From Seiridium cupressi (lineage: Eukaryota > Ascomycota > Sordariomycetes > Amphisphaeriales > Sporocadaceae), in NCBI GenBank assembly GCA_036674765.1, contig JARVKI010000050.1:1-64000 (forward strand): DNA of 64,000 nt. Reading direction: 5' to 3'. The position numbers were made by a program, and so were the translations under genes. This document shows, piece by piece, positions 1-10,029 of the stretch. Below the pieces are notes generated by a model that worked only from the letters and a program-made list of their open reading frames with translations, searched no databases and was not told the DNA's origin. Numbering within the stretch: the stretch's first letter is position 1; each line of letters opens with the position of its first letter.

Positions 1-174
1 TTTTTATTATAATATTTTAATATTATTAAAACGTTAATAATATAATATTTATAAAAAGTTATTATATTAATTTAAAATTTAATTTTTTTTTATATAATAA
101 TAATATATTAAATTATTAATATATAAAATTATAATATAATAAAATATAATTTAAAAATTTAAAATTAAATTAAA

Positions 175-233
<59 letters not shown>

Positions 234-660
234 TTATAAATATTAAAAATAATTAATAATAATTAATTAATAATTTTTTAATTTTTAATTAAATATTTAT
301 ATATAAATAATATTATAAAAATATATTTTATTAATAATAATTAAATATTAATTTTTAATTTTAATATAATAATTTTATTTATTTAAAAAATTAATTTATT
401 TATTTTATTTATTTTTATATTAATTTTTTAAATAAAAATAATAGTATTAATTATAATAAATTATTAAAAAATTTAATTTTAAACTTTTAAAATTTAACGT
501 TTAATTAATAAATTATTAATTTAATTAAATTTAATATTATATTAATTAAATTTAATTAAATAACATTTACTTTTAAAAATAAAGTTTAAAAATTAATTAT
601 ATTATTTTAAAATAATTTAATTAACTAGCGAATAAAAGAAATGGATTTTTTTTTATTTTT
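1..660. repeat. Extreme A+T-rich block
   Basis: Almost every base is A or T, with only scattered G or C, and there is no usable reading frame. It contains an ATT trinucleotide run at about 176-222. Composition changes abruptly near 620-700 to the roughly balanced base content of the rest of the window. In Pezizomycotina such blocks are usually repeats mutated by RIP (C-to-T change in duplicated DNA) or pericentromeric, subtelomeric or A+T-isochore DNA; which applies here cannot be decided from the window. No terminal telomere hexamers are visible. Confidence 0.85.
176..222. repeat. ATT/TTA trinucleotide microsatellite
   Basis: About fifteen uninterrupted ATT units inside the A+T block. No function is implied. 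Confidence 0.9.
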
Positions 661-1102
661 TAAAAATTTAATTAGCTTAAAGCGTTTTGTAGACTGTTAA
701 CAGATCTAATCCTTGTGCGGTTACGTGCCAGTCCATGGGATAACTCAACCTGCAGCCTATTGCGTTCACCGAGGCTGGATTGGGGTTTGACTCACCCTAA
801 GAGCGGAAAACAAAAGCCGATGATATGCGATCAACTGAACATTAATAATCCAGCAGCAAGCATTGCAGAAGCGGCCCTTGAATGCGGTTTCGGAGGATGA
901 TCCAGCAAAAGATTGTATCGTGGGGGGTTTGATGCTAAGAGCCGAATGTCCTAGACGGCACAGTGTGCTTGATCCTTGTCACTGTGTAAATGCACTGACA
1001 TCGCGCAAATGTGGGTGGATTCCCCCAATCGAATCGGCGATAGCTGTGAAGCTTCAAGCTTTGAGAGCTTGAGCATCGAGCTATGCCAGCCCTTTCTTAG
1101 CA
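661..1102. other. Intergenic spacer upstream of the mitochondrial methionyl-tRNA synthetase
   Basis: Normal-composition DNA between the A+T block and the first gene. Short frames here are unsupported. It probably carries the promoter and 5' leader of the downstream gene; I see no clear TATA box. Confidence 0.5.
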
Positions 1103-3032
1103 ATGCAAGGGGTTATAGGGAACTCGACGAGGAGACTCCTCAATCTACGCTCCAATGTAGCTCTCCGCGGCAGATGGGTATGCCCATCCTGCCAACACAA
1201 TCGCCCTGTGCCTGCGCACCCAAGCAAGAGCTTCATCCGGGGCTCGAGGAGCTTCACAAGCTCTGTCCAGAGGGCCGCCGGGGGCAAGCCATACTATATC
1301 ACCACGCCAATCTTCTATGTTAATGCTTGTAGGATGACGACCTCTATCCATTGGCCTACAAGACAGCGCCCTATTGACTGACTGTGTAGCTCCCCATGTC
1401 GGTCACCTCTTTACCATGGTACTTGCGGATGTGCTCAAGCGCTGGGAAGTACTGAAAAACGAACGACCAGCCCTCCTCTGCACTGGCACGGATGAGCATG
1501 GCTTAAAGGTACAACAGGCGGCGGACTTGCAGGACGTTCCACCAAAAACCCTATGCGACAGCAACTCCGAGATTTTCAAGGACTTGGCCCGCAAAGCGAA
1601 CCTATCCAACGATTACTTCATCCGAACGACCGATCCTGAGCACAAAGAAGCGGTAGAACACTTCTGGCAAAGACTCCATGAGGCTGGATATATCTACGAG
1701 ACAAAACATGAAGGATGGTACTGCGTCAGCGACGAGACCTTCTACCCGGAGGACATGATCACGAAGCAGGTACATCCCCGTACTGGAAAGACATACATGG
1801 CATCGATCGAGTCGGGAAATGCTGTCGAATGGACCGCAGAGAAGAATTACCACTTCCAGATGACAGCGTTGAAGGACAGGCTGTTGGAGTTCTACCGCGA
1901 GAACCCAGAATGGGTTACGCCAGCAAGCCGAATGAGGGAAGTGGTGGACTGGGTCGAGAACCACCTGGAGGACCTATCAATATCACGCCCGGTGAGTCGT
2001 CTTCAGTGGGGTATACCAGTGCCGGACGACACAAGCCAGACCATCTATGTATGGGTGGATGCTCTGATCAACTACATCACGTTTGCGGGATACCCACACT
2101 GGACTCCAGGGTCCGAACATGTCGGTGGATGGCCCGCTGATGTCCAGGTCATTGGCAAGGACATTGTCCGTTTTCACTGCATCTACTGGCCAGCGCTACT
2201 GATGGCCTTGGATCTTCCTCTGCCAAAGCGGATTCTGACTCACGGCCATTGGTTGATGGACGCCAGGAAGATGTCCAAGTCCATCGGCAATGTTGTCAAT
2301 CCATTTTTCGCCATTGATCGATGGGGCGTAGACACCATGCGCTACTTCTTGATCCACAGCGCAGCAATGGAATCCGACTCGAACTACAGCAATGACTTCA
2401 TCGTAGAAAAGTATAAGAAGGGCCTGCAGGGGACCCTAGGAAATTTCTTGAACCGGGTCACGCGCTCGAAGAAGTGGAACGTTCGTGAAGCTGTTCAGCA
2501 GATGCATGATCAGGGTTTACGATCCCTATCGGGAGGTACTCTAGAAGAGGCAGTGCTCTCCAACTTGATCAATGATCAGCTACAATATCTTGAGGCTCTT
2601 GCTGGGTCTGTTGCTGATGATTTTGAGGCATGCTCTCCCAAGTCTGCTCTGCACAAAATCATGGAATTTCTCTCCGAGGTAAGCATGCCATTTGTTTCAA
2701 AAGACTTTTCACTAAAAAAATACCCGTAGTCCAATCGTTTCATAACATCCGCTGCACCGTGGGATCTTGCTGGGAAAGGTGATGATCATAAGTTGCAGCT
2801 TCACCAGGTTGTGTATCTCAGCGCAGAGTCGATACGCATCGCAGGCATTCTCCTACAGCCGTTCATTCCTGAAAAGGCTGCTGAGATTCTAGATAGATTA
2901 GGTGTCGATCCCGGACACAGAACGTTAGAGTATGCAAAATTGCATGCTGATGCGGCGTATGGTGTCTCAAGTGCACCACTTGGCGAAGGAGCGGCAAGCA
3001 GTGTATTCCCTCCTATTCCATGGGAAGGTTAA
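1103..3032 (+). CDS. MSM1: Mitochondrial methionyl-tRNA synthetase
   Basis: Charges tRNA-Met with methionine in the mitochondrion (class I aminoacyl-tRNA synthetase). Three exons are inferred: 1103-1328, 1390-2678 and 2730-3032, with introns of 61 and 51 bp; the product is about 605 residues, close to the size of yeast Msm1. The N-terminus is rich in Arg and Ser with few acids, as expected of a mitochondrial presequence. The class I core follows: KPYYITTPIFYVNA, then a HIGH-type PHVGHL split by the first intron, and KMSKS at about residues 369-373. The anticodon-binding region ends with ILLQPFIPEKAAEIL in exon 3. The start at 1103 gives the presequence in frame; the long frame entered at 1374 is only exon 2 read back through the intron. 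The main uncertainty is the exact exon 1/2 junction. Confidence 0.92.
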
Positions 3033-3356
3033 TGTGAGCCAAAGAGTCGAGCCGGGCTACAATGGCACTGTACAAATACAGAGGCATGTAAAGAATAATC
3101 GTGCTGGCAAAAGAGATACTCAAGTGCCAGCCCCCAAAGAACCAAACCAGAACGAGAATAAACATCAAAATCCGTCAGGGCGGTTTGCCACAGTTCTGCT
3201 TTGATTGGGGCATGGATGTTGGCTTCATGGCGGATGGAGCTGCGAAATCGCAGACTACAAAAAATCCGGACAAGTGAAAACATCCATTCTCAATTGAAAT
3301 TGTTCCACGTCTACCTTGAAGCGACCCACGCATGCTACTGGGTATCGCACTTGAAA

Positions 3357-4283
3357 ATGAGGTTCAACGAGCATATAGGTATTTTGCTTGTCTCCTACGT
3401 ATCTTGCTGTAACCTGACAGGCGTCTAGCGATCTCAGCACCCAAAGTGCTTCTCGTGCCTTACGATGCGCACCACGTTCCCCACTATCACACGTGGATGG
3501 AGGATGGTGTAATGCACCCCTTTCCTCAGCTAGTTTTTGCCCACACAGCCTTCCATTCTCATTTGCTGCCTCGTTTGATTGAGAATGCTAGCTTACAGGG
3601 ATACACAGGCCATTCGTGAAGCGACAGCATCAGATCGCCTCACGCTCGAGGAGGAGTACGAAAACCAGATCTCCTGGCGCACGTCGGCGGACAAGCTGAC
3701 GTTCATCGTCTGCAAGCCTCTCGACGGTTCATTGGAGCCTGCAGAGGTAGTAGTGGCAGGTGACGCGGATCGTGATGAGCGCATGGTTGGCGACATCAAT
3801 CTGTTTCTTACGCCCTGGGACGACGACAACTACGACGAGGAAGGCGCCAGCACAGATGATAAAGCTGGCGGCGCTCAGAGCAACGGCTCTATCGAACACG
3901 GGAGCCCTGAGCAGAAGTACTGCGTAGGAGAGGTAGATATTATGATCGCCAACGATGCAGACCGCGGGAAGGGCATGGGCAGGGCAGCTGTTTCGGCGTT
4001 CCTATGGTTTATCAAGAAGAACATCAGCAGAATCGTGGCCGAATATGCGGCTAGCACTGGTGACAGCGGCAGCCCGGAGTTGAGGGAGCTCTTGGTACGT
4101 ATCAAGTCGACAAATGACGGGAGCAAGGCGCTATTCCGGGGACTGGGGTTCGCGCAACGAGGCGGTGTCAATTATTTTGGTGAAATTGAGATGGTGTTGA
4201 AGAATTTCAGCAGCTGTGAGGGTTTCGATGAGTTTGTAGGGCATCGGGAGGTGCGGTTCGATAGATCAAAGTTGACAAAGTAA
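3357..4283 (+). CDS. N-acetyltransferase 9-like GNAT protein
   Basis: A member of the NAT9 group of GNAT acetyltransferases, which transfer acetyl from acetyl-CoA to an amine; the substrate in fungi is not established. Three exons (3357-3378, 3429-3508, 3609-4283; introns 50 and 100 bp) give about 258 residues. Joining them restores the family's N-terminal pattern: MRFNEH then APKVLLVPYDAHHVPHYHTW, then WMEDGAIREATASDRLTLEEEYENQ in two parts around intron 2. The acetyl-CoA loop is DRGKGMGRAAVSAFL at about residues 151-165, and the C-terminal GNAT strand is KALFRGLGFAQRGGVNYFGE. A Gly/Asp/Ser-rich insertion near residues 110-135 is typical of fungal members. The gene starts about 325 bp after the MetRS stop on the same strand. 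Splice sites at both ends of the tiny second exon are the least certain part. Confidence 0.87.
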
Positions 4284-4573
4284 TCAACTTTTCTCGTCGA
4301 ACTTGTTGATCGTTAATTTCAAGATAAAGGTACTCTGTTAATACGTGGCACTTTCGACACATCTTTCAGTTGTATATTTGAATTGGCAGCTTCTCTTCTC
4401 TTCTCACAATTAACGCATTTGGAACACAAGTGGAAGGCGCATAGTCGCCTTGCATTACTAGATGATTTGTGATATGGCGACCGCGACTTCCGTGATGCTC
4501 GGATGAAATAACAATATATCGTATAATATTTAAATCCGTGAAATAATCACCGATTATACGCTTTTAGCTATTG

Positions 4574-4580
4574 TATATAA
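4574..4580 (+). promoter_or_regulatory. Probable TATA box (TATATAA)
   Basis: TATATAA lies about 315 bp before the ATG at 4889 and just ahead of the A/C-rich sequence common in fungal 5' leaders. If it is used, transcription would start near 4605 and the leader would be about 280 bases. This is inferred from position and sequence only. Confidence 0.45.
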
Positions 4581-4700
4581 GCCCATCCTCAATCAACCAA
4601 CGCATCCTCAATCAACACACTCATTCCATTCCCAATCAACAAGACATATCAAACGCCTCAAACACAAGATTTCGTCTTTGAAAAGCATAATCATTCACTC

Positions 4701-4820
4701 CAACCAAGGTCCCATCAATTAAGGTCCTTTAACTCAGGTTCTTCCAACTCAGGTTCCCTCTTTTCAGGTTCCCTCAACGAAGGTCCCTTGAACTAAAGTC
4801 TGTACAACTAAGGCTTAGGT
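4701..4820 (+). repeat. Degenerate 15-bp tandem repeat, eight units
   Basis: Eight consecutive 15-base units align without gaps, with an approximate consensus AACTNAGGTYCCYTN. Units begin at 4701, 4716, 4731, 4746, 4761, 4776, 4791 and 4806. The AGGT/AAGT core sits at the same phase in nearly every unit. The array lies in the presumed leader of the gene at 4889 and contains stop codons, so it is not read in frame with that gene. Confidence 0.8.
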
Positions 4821-4888
4821 TTGTCAATTTAGCCCTTTACTTAGGTATCTAGGCTAACTAAGTAACAGCGAGGCTCTGTACGGCCACA

Positions 4889-6908
4889 ATGGCGTCCTTC
4901 GATAACGGCCCAACTGAAATACGCACCAAAACTAGAGGTTCTGAACCAATGGGACCATGGTCTTCAGGTCATGGCCCAAAGGTTCTGCGGCAGTCAGACT
5001 GGATCATGCGTCTGGCCGGGATCCACCGAGAAAAAGGGGTTACTAAACGACATTTTGACCTGGTATTCGACATGATCACAGAAATTTGCCCAGAAGAGTG
5101 TTCTGATCCCCATGAAGTAGAGGGAGCAGCCATCAAGAGGTTCTATGAATCAGTGGACAGGACCAATCCAGTTCCTATTCTGGCCATTGATGCCCTCTAC
5201 TTGGACGCACCAGCCGATCTTGCTAGTTGCACCAGACTGAACGATGTCATATGTACTGCAAGACAGAAGCATGGCAGCTGGCCGCCTCAGAGATGGACTT
5301 CAAGAATGGAGAGGATATTCTCGGCTGGGACTGATGGGACAACCCCGAGTGCTAGTGTAGCTGATCCTGTTCCCTCTGAACCTACGACTCAGCCAGCACA
5401 TCAACCTCAAGTGAGCTCAGATCCGGAGAACATTGCAGAGACTCAAGATGGCACCCGTTTGGCATCTGGTACCTTATCGAACGTTGGTACTGCCTTGAAT
5501 GTAGACCAACCTACAGGTAAGGGACCTATGCAAGACCCTGCCCACCGCCGGCTGTCCCAGGTGACCAAAATACCCACACCTAGAGCGAACCCCGGCATCG
5601 TTTCGCAGACCCGTCTTGATCCCTATACTCAAGAGATCAACCCGAGTCTGCAGCGCTCAGAGCCACACACGAACGGTGAAAGATTGTCTACCCTGTCTTG
5701 GGGCCAGGACTGGACGCATGGCAATGGCCCAGTGAACCCGGTTCCCTCCACTGGACGACCCTACGGACCTTCAGAGCGATTTGACCGACCAGAACTTGGG
5801 CAAATGTCATACACCAATGCTACGTATCTGCCCTCAAAACCGAAATGTTCAGATTTCAAGAAATGAGGGCGGTTCCAGCGAGAATCGATACCTTGATGGA
5901 CCACAAGGTCTTGCACACATTCACGGGACCTCTAACTTCGGCCACAATGGTTTGGACCGAGGCCACCCGACCAGCGAGTACCATACGCATTCAGGAGATC
6001 GAGATCAACTTAGACCAAGCCAAAGTCACCGGTATCATCCATATCACTCCCTCCCCCGTGATTCAATCAGCACATCTGGTATCCGCAACTCTACCAATTT
6101 GGCCCAGAATGGTTTTCGTCTTCAGTCACAACCACCCAGAAATCCGGATCAGAACTTTGCAGATTTTGAATACAGCGGTTTCAGTGCTCCTCAGAGGGAA
6201 CGAACCATCTATGGCGGTTCTCACGGCCACAGAGATCCGGATGATCATTGGCACCGCGCTTTACAAAACTCTGGACCCAATTACTCACAGCGTCCCAGAC
6301 TATTCCAAGGTTCTCTCTCCAGTATTTGCCCGCTCCGGGTCAGAGTACAACAAGCTGTCATGAAAGTGGTCTGCGAGAGACAAATACCATCATCACACGA
6401 AACGGTTCTAGACATTAAAATGGGACCGATTATCCGGGTCAGTCACAATAATTGAAGGATGTGCGCGTCCGCCACTATTTCTCTAGCAACGTGTACCGAA
6501 CCTGCGACTTGGTGTCTATTCATGGCGATTCATATATGCAAAGGTGTCTGAATTCTCGTCGTGGTTCTCGGAGATTTGGGGGTACATGCCACTAATACCA
6601 ACACGAACTGGACCTAATCACATGGTTCTCTGCATGGCCCTACCACATACTGGTTCTGGTTCTGAGTCTCCCAAAGACTTGAGTGTTTCAGTTCACCCAG
6701 CACAAATTCAGGTCAAGGGCTCATTTTGGCACAAAAAAAGAATATGTCTAATCCCAGGCTCGACAGAGAGCATTGTGTCTGGCACCATCACTTCTTGCGA
6801 CGATTTCTTAGGTGGCTCGTACCTACGAGACCTGAGCTGGGGTCCGTTTGTACACTAGACATGGATAGAAATGGACTTGAAATGAGTAAACCTGACGAGA
6901 GACTTTAA
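4889..6908 (+). pseudogene. Unknown low-complexity fungal gene, apparently frameshifted
   Basis: I do not recognise the family. The first open stretch (4889-5866, 325 codons from an ATG) has an ordered N-terminal part of about 145 residues, including KVLRQSDWIMRLAGIHREKG and a Trp/Arg-rich end, then a Ser/Thr/Pro/Gln-rich tail. That tail stops at 5866, but His/Ser/Asn/Arg-rich sequence of the same style resumes at once in another frame (about 5860-6330, with NRYLDGPQGLAHIHG and HPTSEYHTHSGDRDQ). It moves to a third frame from about 6330 to 6600 with internal stops, and a last piece (DREHCVWHHHFLRRFLRWL to the stop at 6908) lies in the second frame again. No splice sites repair this. It reads as a gene broken by several indels and stops, or as a draft sequence with indel errors. 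The TATA box and repeat leader upstream show it was once a transcribed gene. Confidence 0.5.
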
Positions 6909-7303
6909 TTCGAATGTGAATCATGCACTTTCTCAAAGACCTTACTTTCCCTGCCCAACTTATGGTCCTGTGACCCTGGCACATAAATTCCAGTGACGTA
7001 ACCAAAATGAAGCATGTCCTCTGTTGCATGGATCGAGCTTGTCTACGCTTTCGACGACAGAAACGTTCGTGGTCGCCTCACTCAATGTAATGCAATCGAA
7101 CCCAACCCAACCCCTCTCTGACCTTTTTTCTTATGTTGTTCTTGCGGAGGTGCCCCTTCAACTTATTTGCAAACATTATTCGTCCTATATTATTATATGG
7201 AGTTCCATACTGCGTCCTTTCTTATTTCGGACTGCTTGATCAAGCTCCAACAGGGACCTACACCTATGACAAGTTTAAATTTGACCAATCGACAGGTAAA
7301 TGA
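6909..7303. other. Intergenic spacer between convergent units
   Basis: About 395 bp between the broken gene and the 3' end of the minus-strand dehydrogenase. No feature is visible beyond presumed 3' ends. Confidence 0.5.
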
Positions 7304-8258
7304 CTAGCCCTGCTTCATTTGCTGCAACTCCCTGTATTTCCTGGTGAGCGATCTCATGCCCAACATGTACCCGACGAACAAATCCCTGATGGAGTCCCAA
7401 CCGAATTTGACGCCTATCCAGCTCAGAAAAGATTGACCTCCAATCCACATGGTTGTAGTTGGACTGCTACTCAGTACGTTGCTCACGACCTTCCGTGCAT
7501 ACGTTTCAGGGGTCATGGTTTGCAAGCCCGTGGCCGTATGGCCAGCCACAGCCTTCTCGATGTCCGCCGAGATAGGCTCATACAAGCTGTTCTCTGGCAA
7601 CTTCTGGCCGGTACTGTTGCTATAGAACTTGGTGGAGACGCCACCTGTTACGATGTGCAGCACATCGACACCAAGGGGACGAAGTTCCAATCGGAGCGTA
7701 TCGTTAAGCATGGCTAGAGCACCTTTGGATGCATTGTCTGGATAGATGTCAGCAGCCATTTCTTTCCACCATGGCTTTGGGAGAAATAGACGGACATATG
7801 CCTTGCCAAGGAACATTGACACGTGAAACGACGGAACCGATGTTGACAACACGCGCCTTATTACCATTCGCAGCTGTCGTAGTGAGCAACGGCGCAAAGC
7901 CCTGAGTTACCGCGAGCAAACCCCAGACGTTGACATCAAAGAGTTTTCGCGCCTCGTCCAGGTCTGTGTCTAGGAGGGGCATTTGGTATCCTCCCCCAGC
8001 ATTGTTGACCAAGATATTCAAAGTGCCGCCGGTCAGCCGCGACACAGACTCCACAGCACGACGCACTGATTCCTGGTCTGCTACATCGAGCTGGATGACC
8101 TCCAATCCGGCATCTCGCAGATGTTGCACCTTGGTGAGGTTGCGCGCTGTTGCCAAGACCCGCAGACCCCTGCGATGGAATTCTCGGGCCAGTGCGAAGC
8201 CGATGCCCCCCTCGCTGCAGCCGGTAATAAGAACGGTGTCTTTGGTCTTTTCCGACAT
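7304..8258 (-). CDS. Short-chain dehydrogenase, AYR1-like
   Basis: A classical SDR oxidoreductase, closest in style to fungal NADPH-dependent 1-acyldihydroxyacetone-phosphate reductases (Ayr1), which act in ether-lipid and phosphatidate synthesis at the ER or lipid droplets; the true substrate is unproven. Two exons on the minus strand (8258-7796 and 7737-7304) around a 58-bp intron give 298 residues. Cofactor loop TGCSEGGIG is at 12-20, NNAG at 85-88, catalytic Ser at 142, and the catalytic YNASK at 155-159 is rebuilt exactly by the splice, which is strong support. The intron has the unusual donor GTCCGT but a good GCTGAC branch site. A C-terminal tail with FVGYMLGMRSLTRKYREL ends the protein. 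The ATG at 8258 is the natural SDR start. Confidence 0.93.
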
Positions 8259-10029
8259 GATGGTGTTGCTTCTTAGGTTCTACGGGAGCCAAGATCAAAG
8301 CAAGTTAGGGGGGGCAAGATGCATATCTCTCGTACTGTGACACCGTCGCCCGATGGGAGTCGCAATTCTCAATCACACGGATATCACTGCACCAAATACC
8401 CGCATACGTTCCTTCCTCGGCACAAGACCCGATTAGGTACAGACAAATCCGCGAGCCAGGACGGTTTCCAGCATCCGATGTTTGGTCTATGCCTGTCTTG
8501 TCCCAGGAACAGAGCTTCGAGGCCAATTCGGTTATCGCAAAACGGGCAGATGTTTTACGTCCAGACTGGTTGCTTGGCCCATCTTGTTCGACGTTTCCAC
8601 CTTGGACCCTCAGTGCCTCAACTGCGCGGACTAGGTAGATCAGCCACTCAAGCTATATCTTACCGAGGCCATCTATTGAAAGGATAAGCTTAAATTGAAA
8701 CTCGTGATGGCTGGCATTGGCATGACTTCCAAAAAGGGGTTTTTTTTTTTTTTTTTTTTCAACTTCGCAAGCTAAAATAGGTTGCAATATCAACGCTTAA
8801 TCGCCCGCATAATTGTCGCGATTGTAATAGGTATTGAATGGGCCTTTGGGTTCATTCTTTTAAGGCGGGATGCCCCCTGTTCTCCTTTGCGGTCGACGTC
8901 CGATGCGACTGCAACCGTTTGCTGCCTTTAAGCGCTGAATATAGAGCTGGCGGTTGTATATATGAAGGAAATCATAGGGAAGAAAGGAAATTAATTTGGG
9001 CGTATTGCAGAGCAAGATGAGGAATAATATTGGGTAGTCAGTCTTGCAAGCATTGCTTATGGTTCTGACTTTGCGCAGAGTAAGGAATACAGACAGACGG
9101 CTGAAGGGTTGTGCTGCTGAGCGTTTGGGTGGGCACTGTGGAGCTCTTCATTTGGGGCCGCATTGTTGCAACGATATCCGACAAACTCAACATCTATGCG
9201 GGACGAAGAGGTTTGGCCTGTAGTTATCTGGGACTTCAAATACCAGGTTCTATGGCTTCGCATCAATGGGATTGGCGGACAGCCTTCGACTATAGAAAAG
9301 GGAGACAAAAGGTAAAACAGCCAGCCTGAGTATAGCTCGACACTTGGAGTCAAGCGTAGGCGCCCAAAGACGAACAAGTTGTCTCAAGTCACACCTAGCA
9401 CACGCCCTGCGCTGTAGCTGAATCGACATCCATTGCGGCACCGACCAGGTTTGCTCAAGCTGTCCCTGTTTATCACAATGCAATGCTGATCACGGGTTGC
9501 CTCCCTTTCTGGTCTCGACCTGCGCATTTACCAATTTCGCATCGCAAATGATGCCATTTCGGCCTATCATGTAGGTATCCTGACACCAAACACCCGAAAG
9601 TAGTCATGCTTTTCGCCAGTCAAAGCCACAAGCCTCACAAGGCCTGCTCCATTGGGTCCCGACCAGCGACCCTTGAAGATCATTTCCGAAGAAGCGACCT
9701 AGACAGGGGTATAATCCACGTCAGCACCGCCACTCGACTCAGGGTCCAGGTCCGCCAAGCCGGCTACAACCTCGGTTCTGCCCAGTTTTGTTGGCGCTTC
9801 AGTACCACTCTGGTATAGTCGCACTCGCCACAGTAGCAGTCAGGGCGCCGGTCAAGCCACCTTTTCATCCTTGATACCCCAGAGATAATTTATTATCCAC
9901 GGCACGATAGCAGTGGATGCGCTGCGAACTTTTCCCAGACGTGTTTCCTTGTCTCGCGCCTGTTTCCCATGATCTCACGGGTTTGAATGCCATCAGTTGC
10001 TTGTGTTGAAACCGAAGGAACTAGTAGAA
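8259..10029. other. Intergenic region between divergent genes
   Basis: About 1.77 kb between the dehydrogenase and the epoxide-hydrolase-like gene. It should hold both promoters. I see a 20-base T run at 8740-8759 and no convincing coding frame; a 122-codon frame at 8319-8687 shows no family motif. Confidence 0.5.
8740..8759. repeat. Poly-T tract (20 T)
   Basis: An uninterrupted run of twenty T in intergenic DNA, preceded by AAAAAGGGG. It could be a promoter poly(dA:dT) element or simply a homopolymer. Confidence 0.9.

Larger units (their letters stand above)
4284..4888. other. Intergenic region and long leader of the next gene
   Basis: Holds the 3' end of the NAT9-like gene and then a promoter-like stretch: a TATA box at 4574-4580, an A/C-rich leader with the motif CATCCTCAATCAAC twice (about 4585-4615), and a 15-bp degenerate tandem repeat at 4701-4820. 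No coding frame is visible. Confidence 0.6.

Noticed and set aside
1..660. Mitochondrial DNA insertion as the source of the A+T block
   Set aside because: No mitochondrial gene, tRNA or intron motif is recognisable; the sequence is simple A/T with a trinucleotide repeat.
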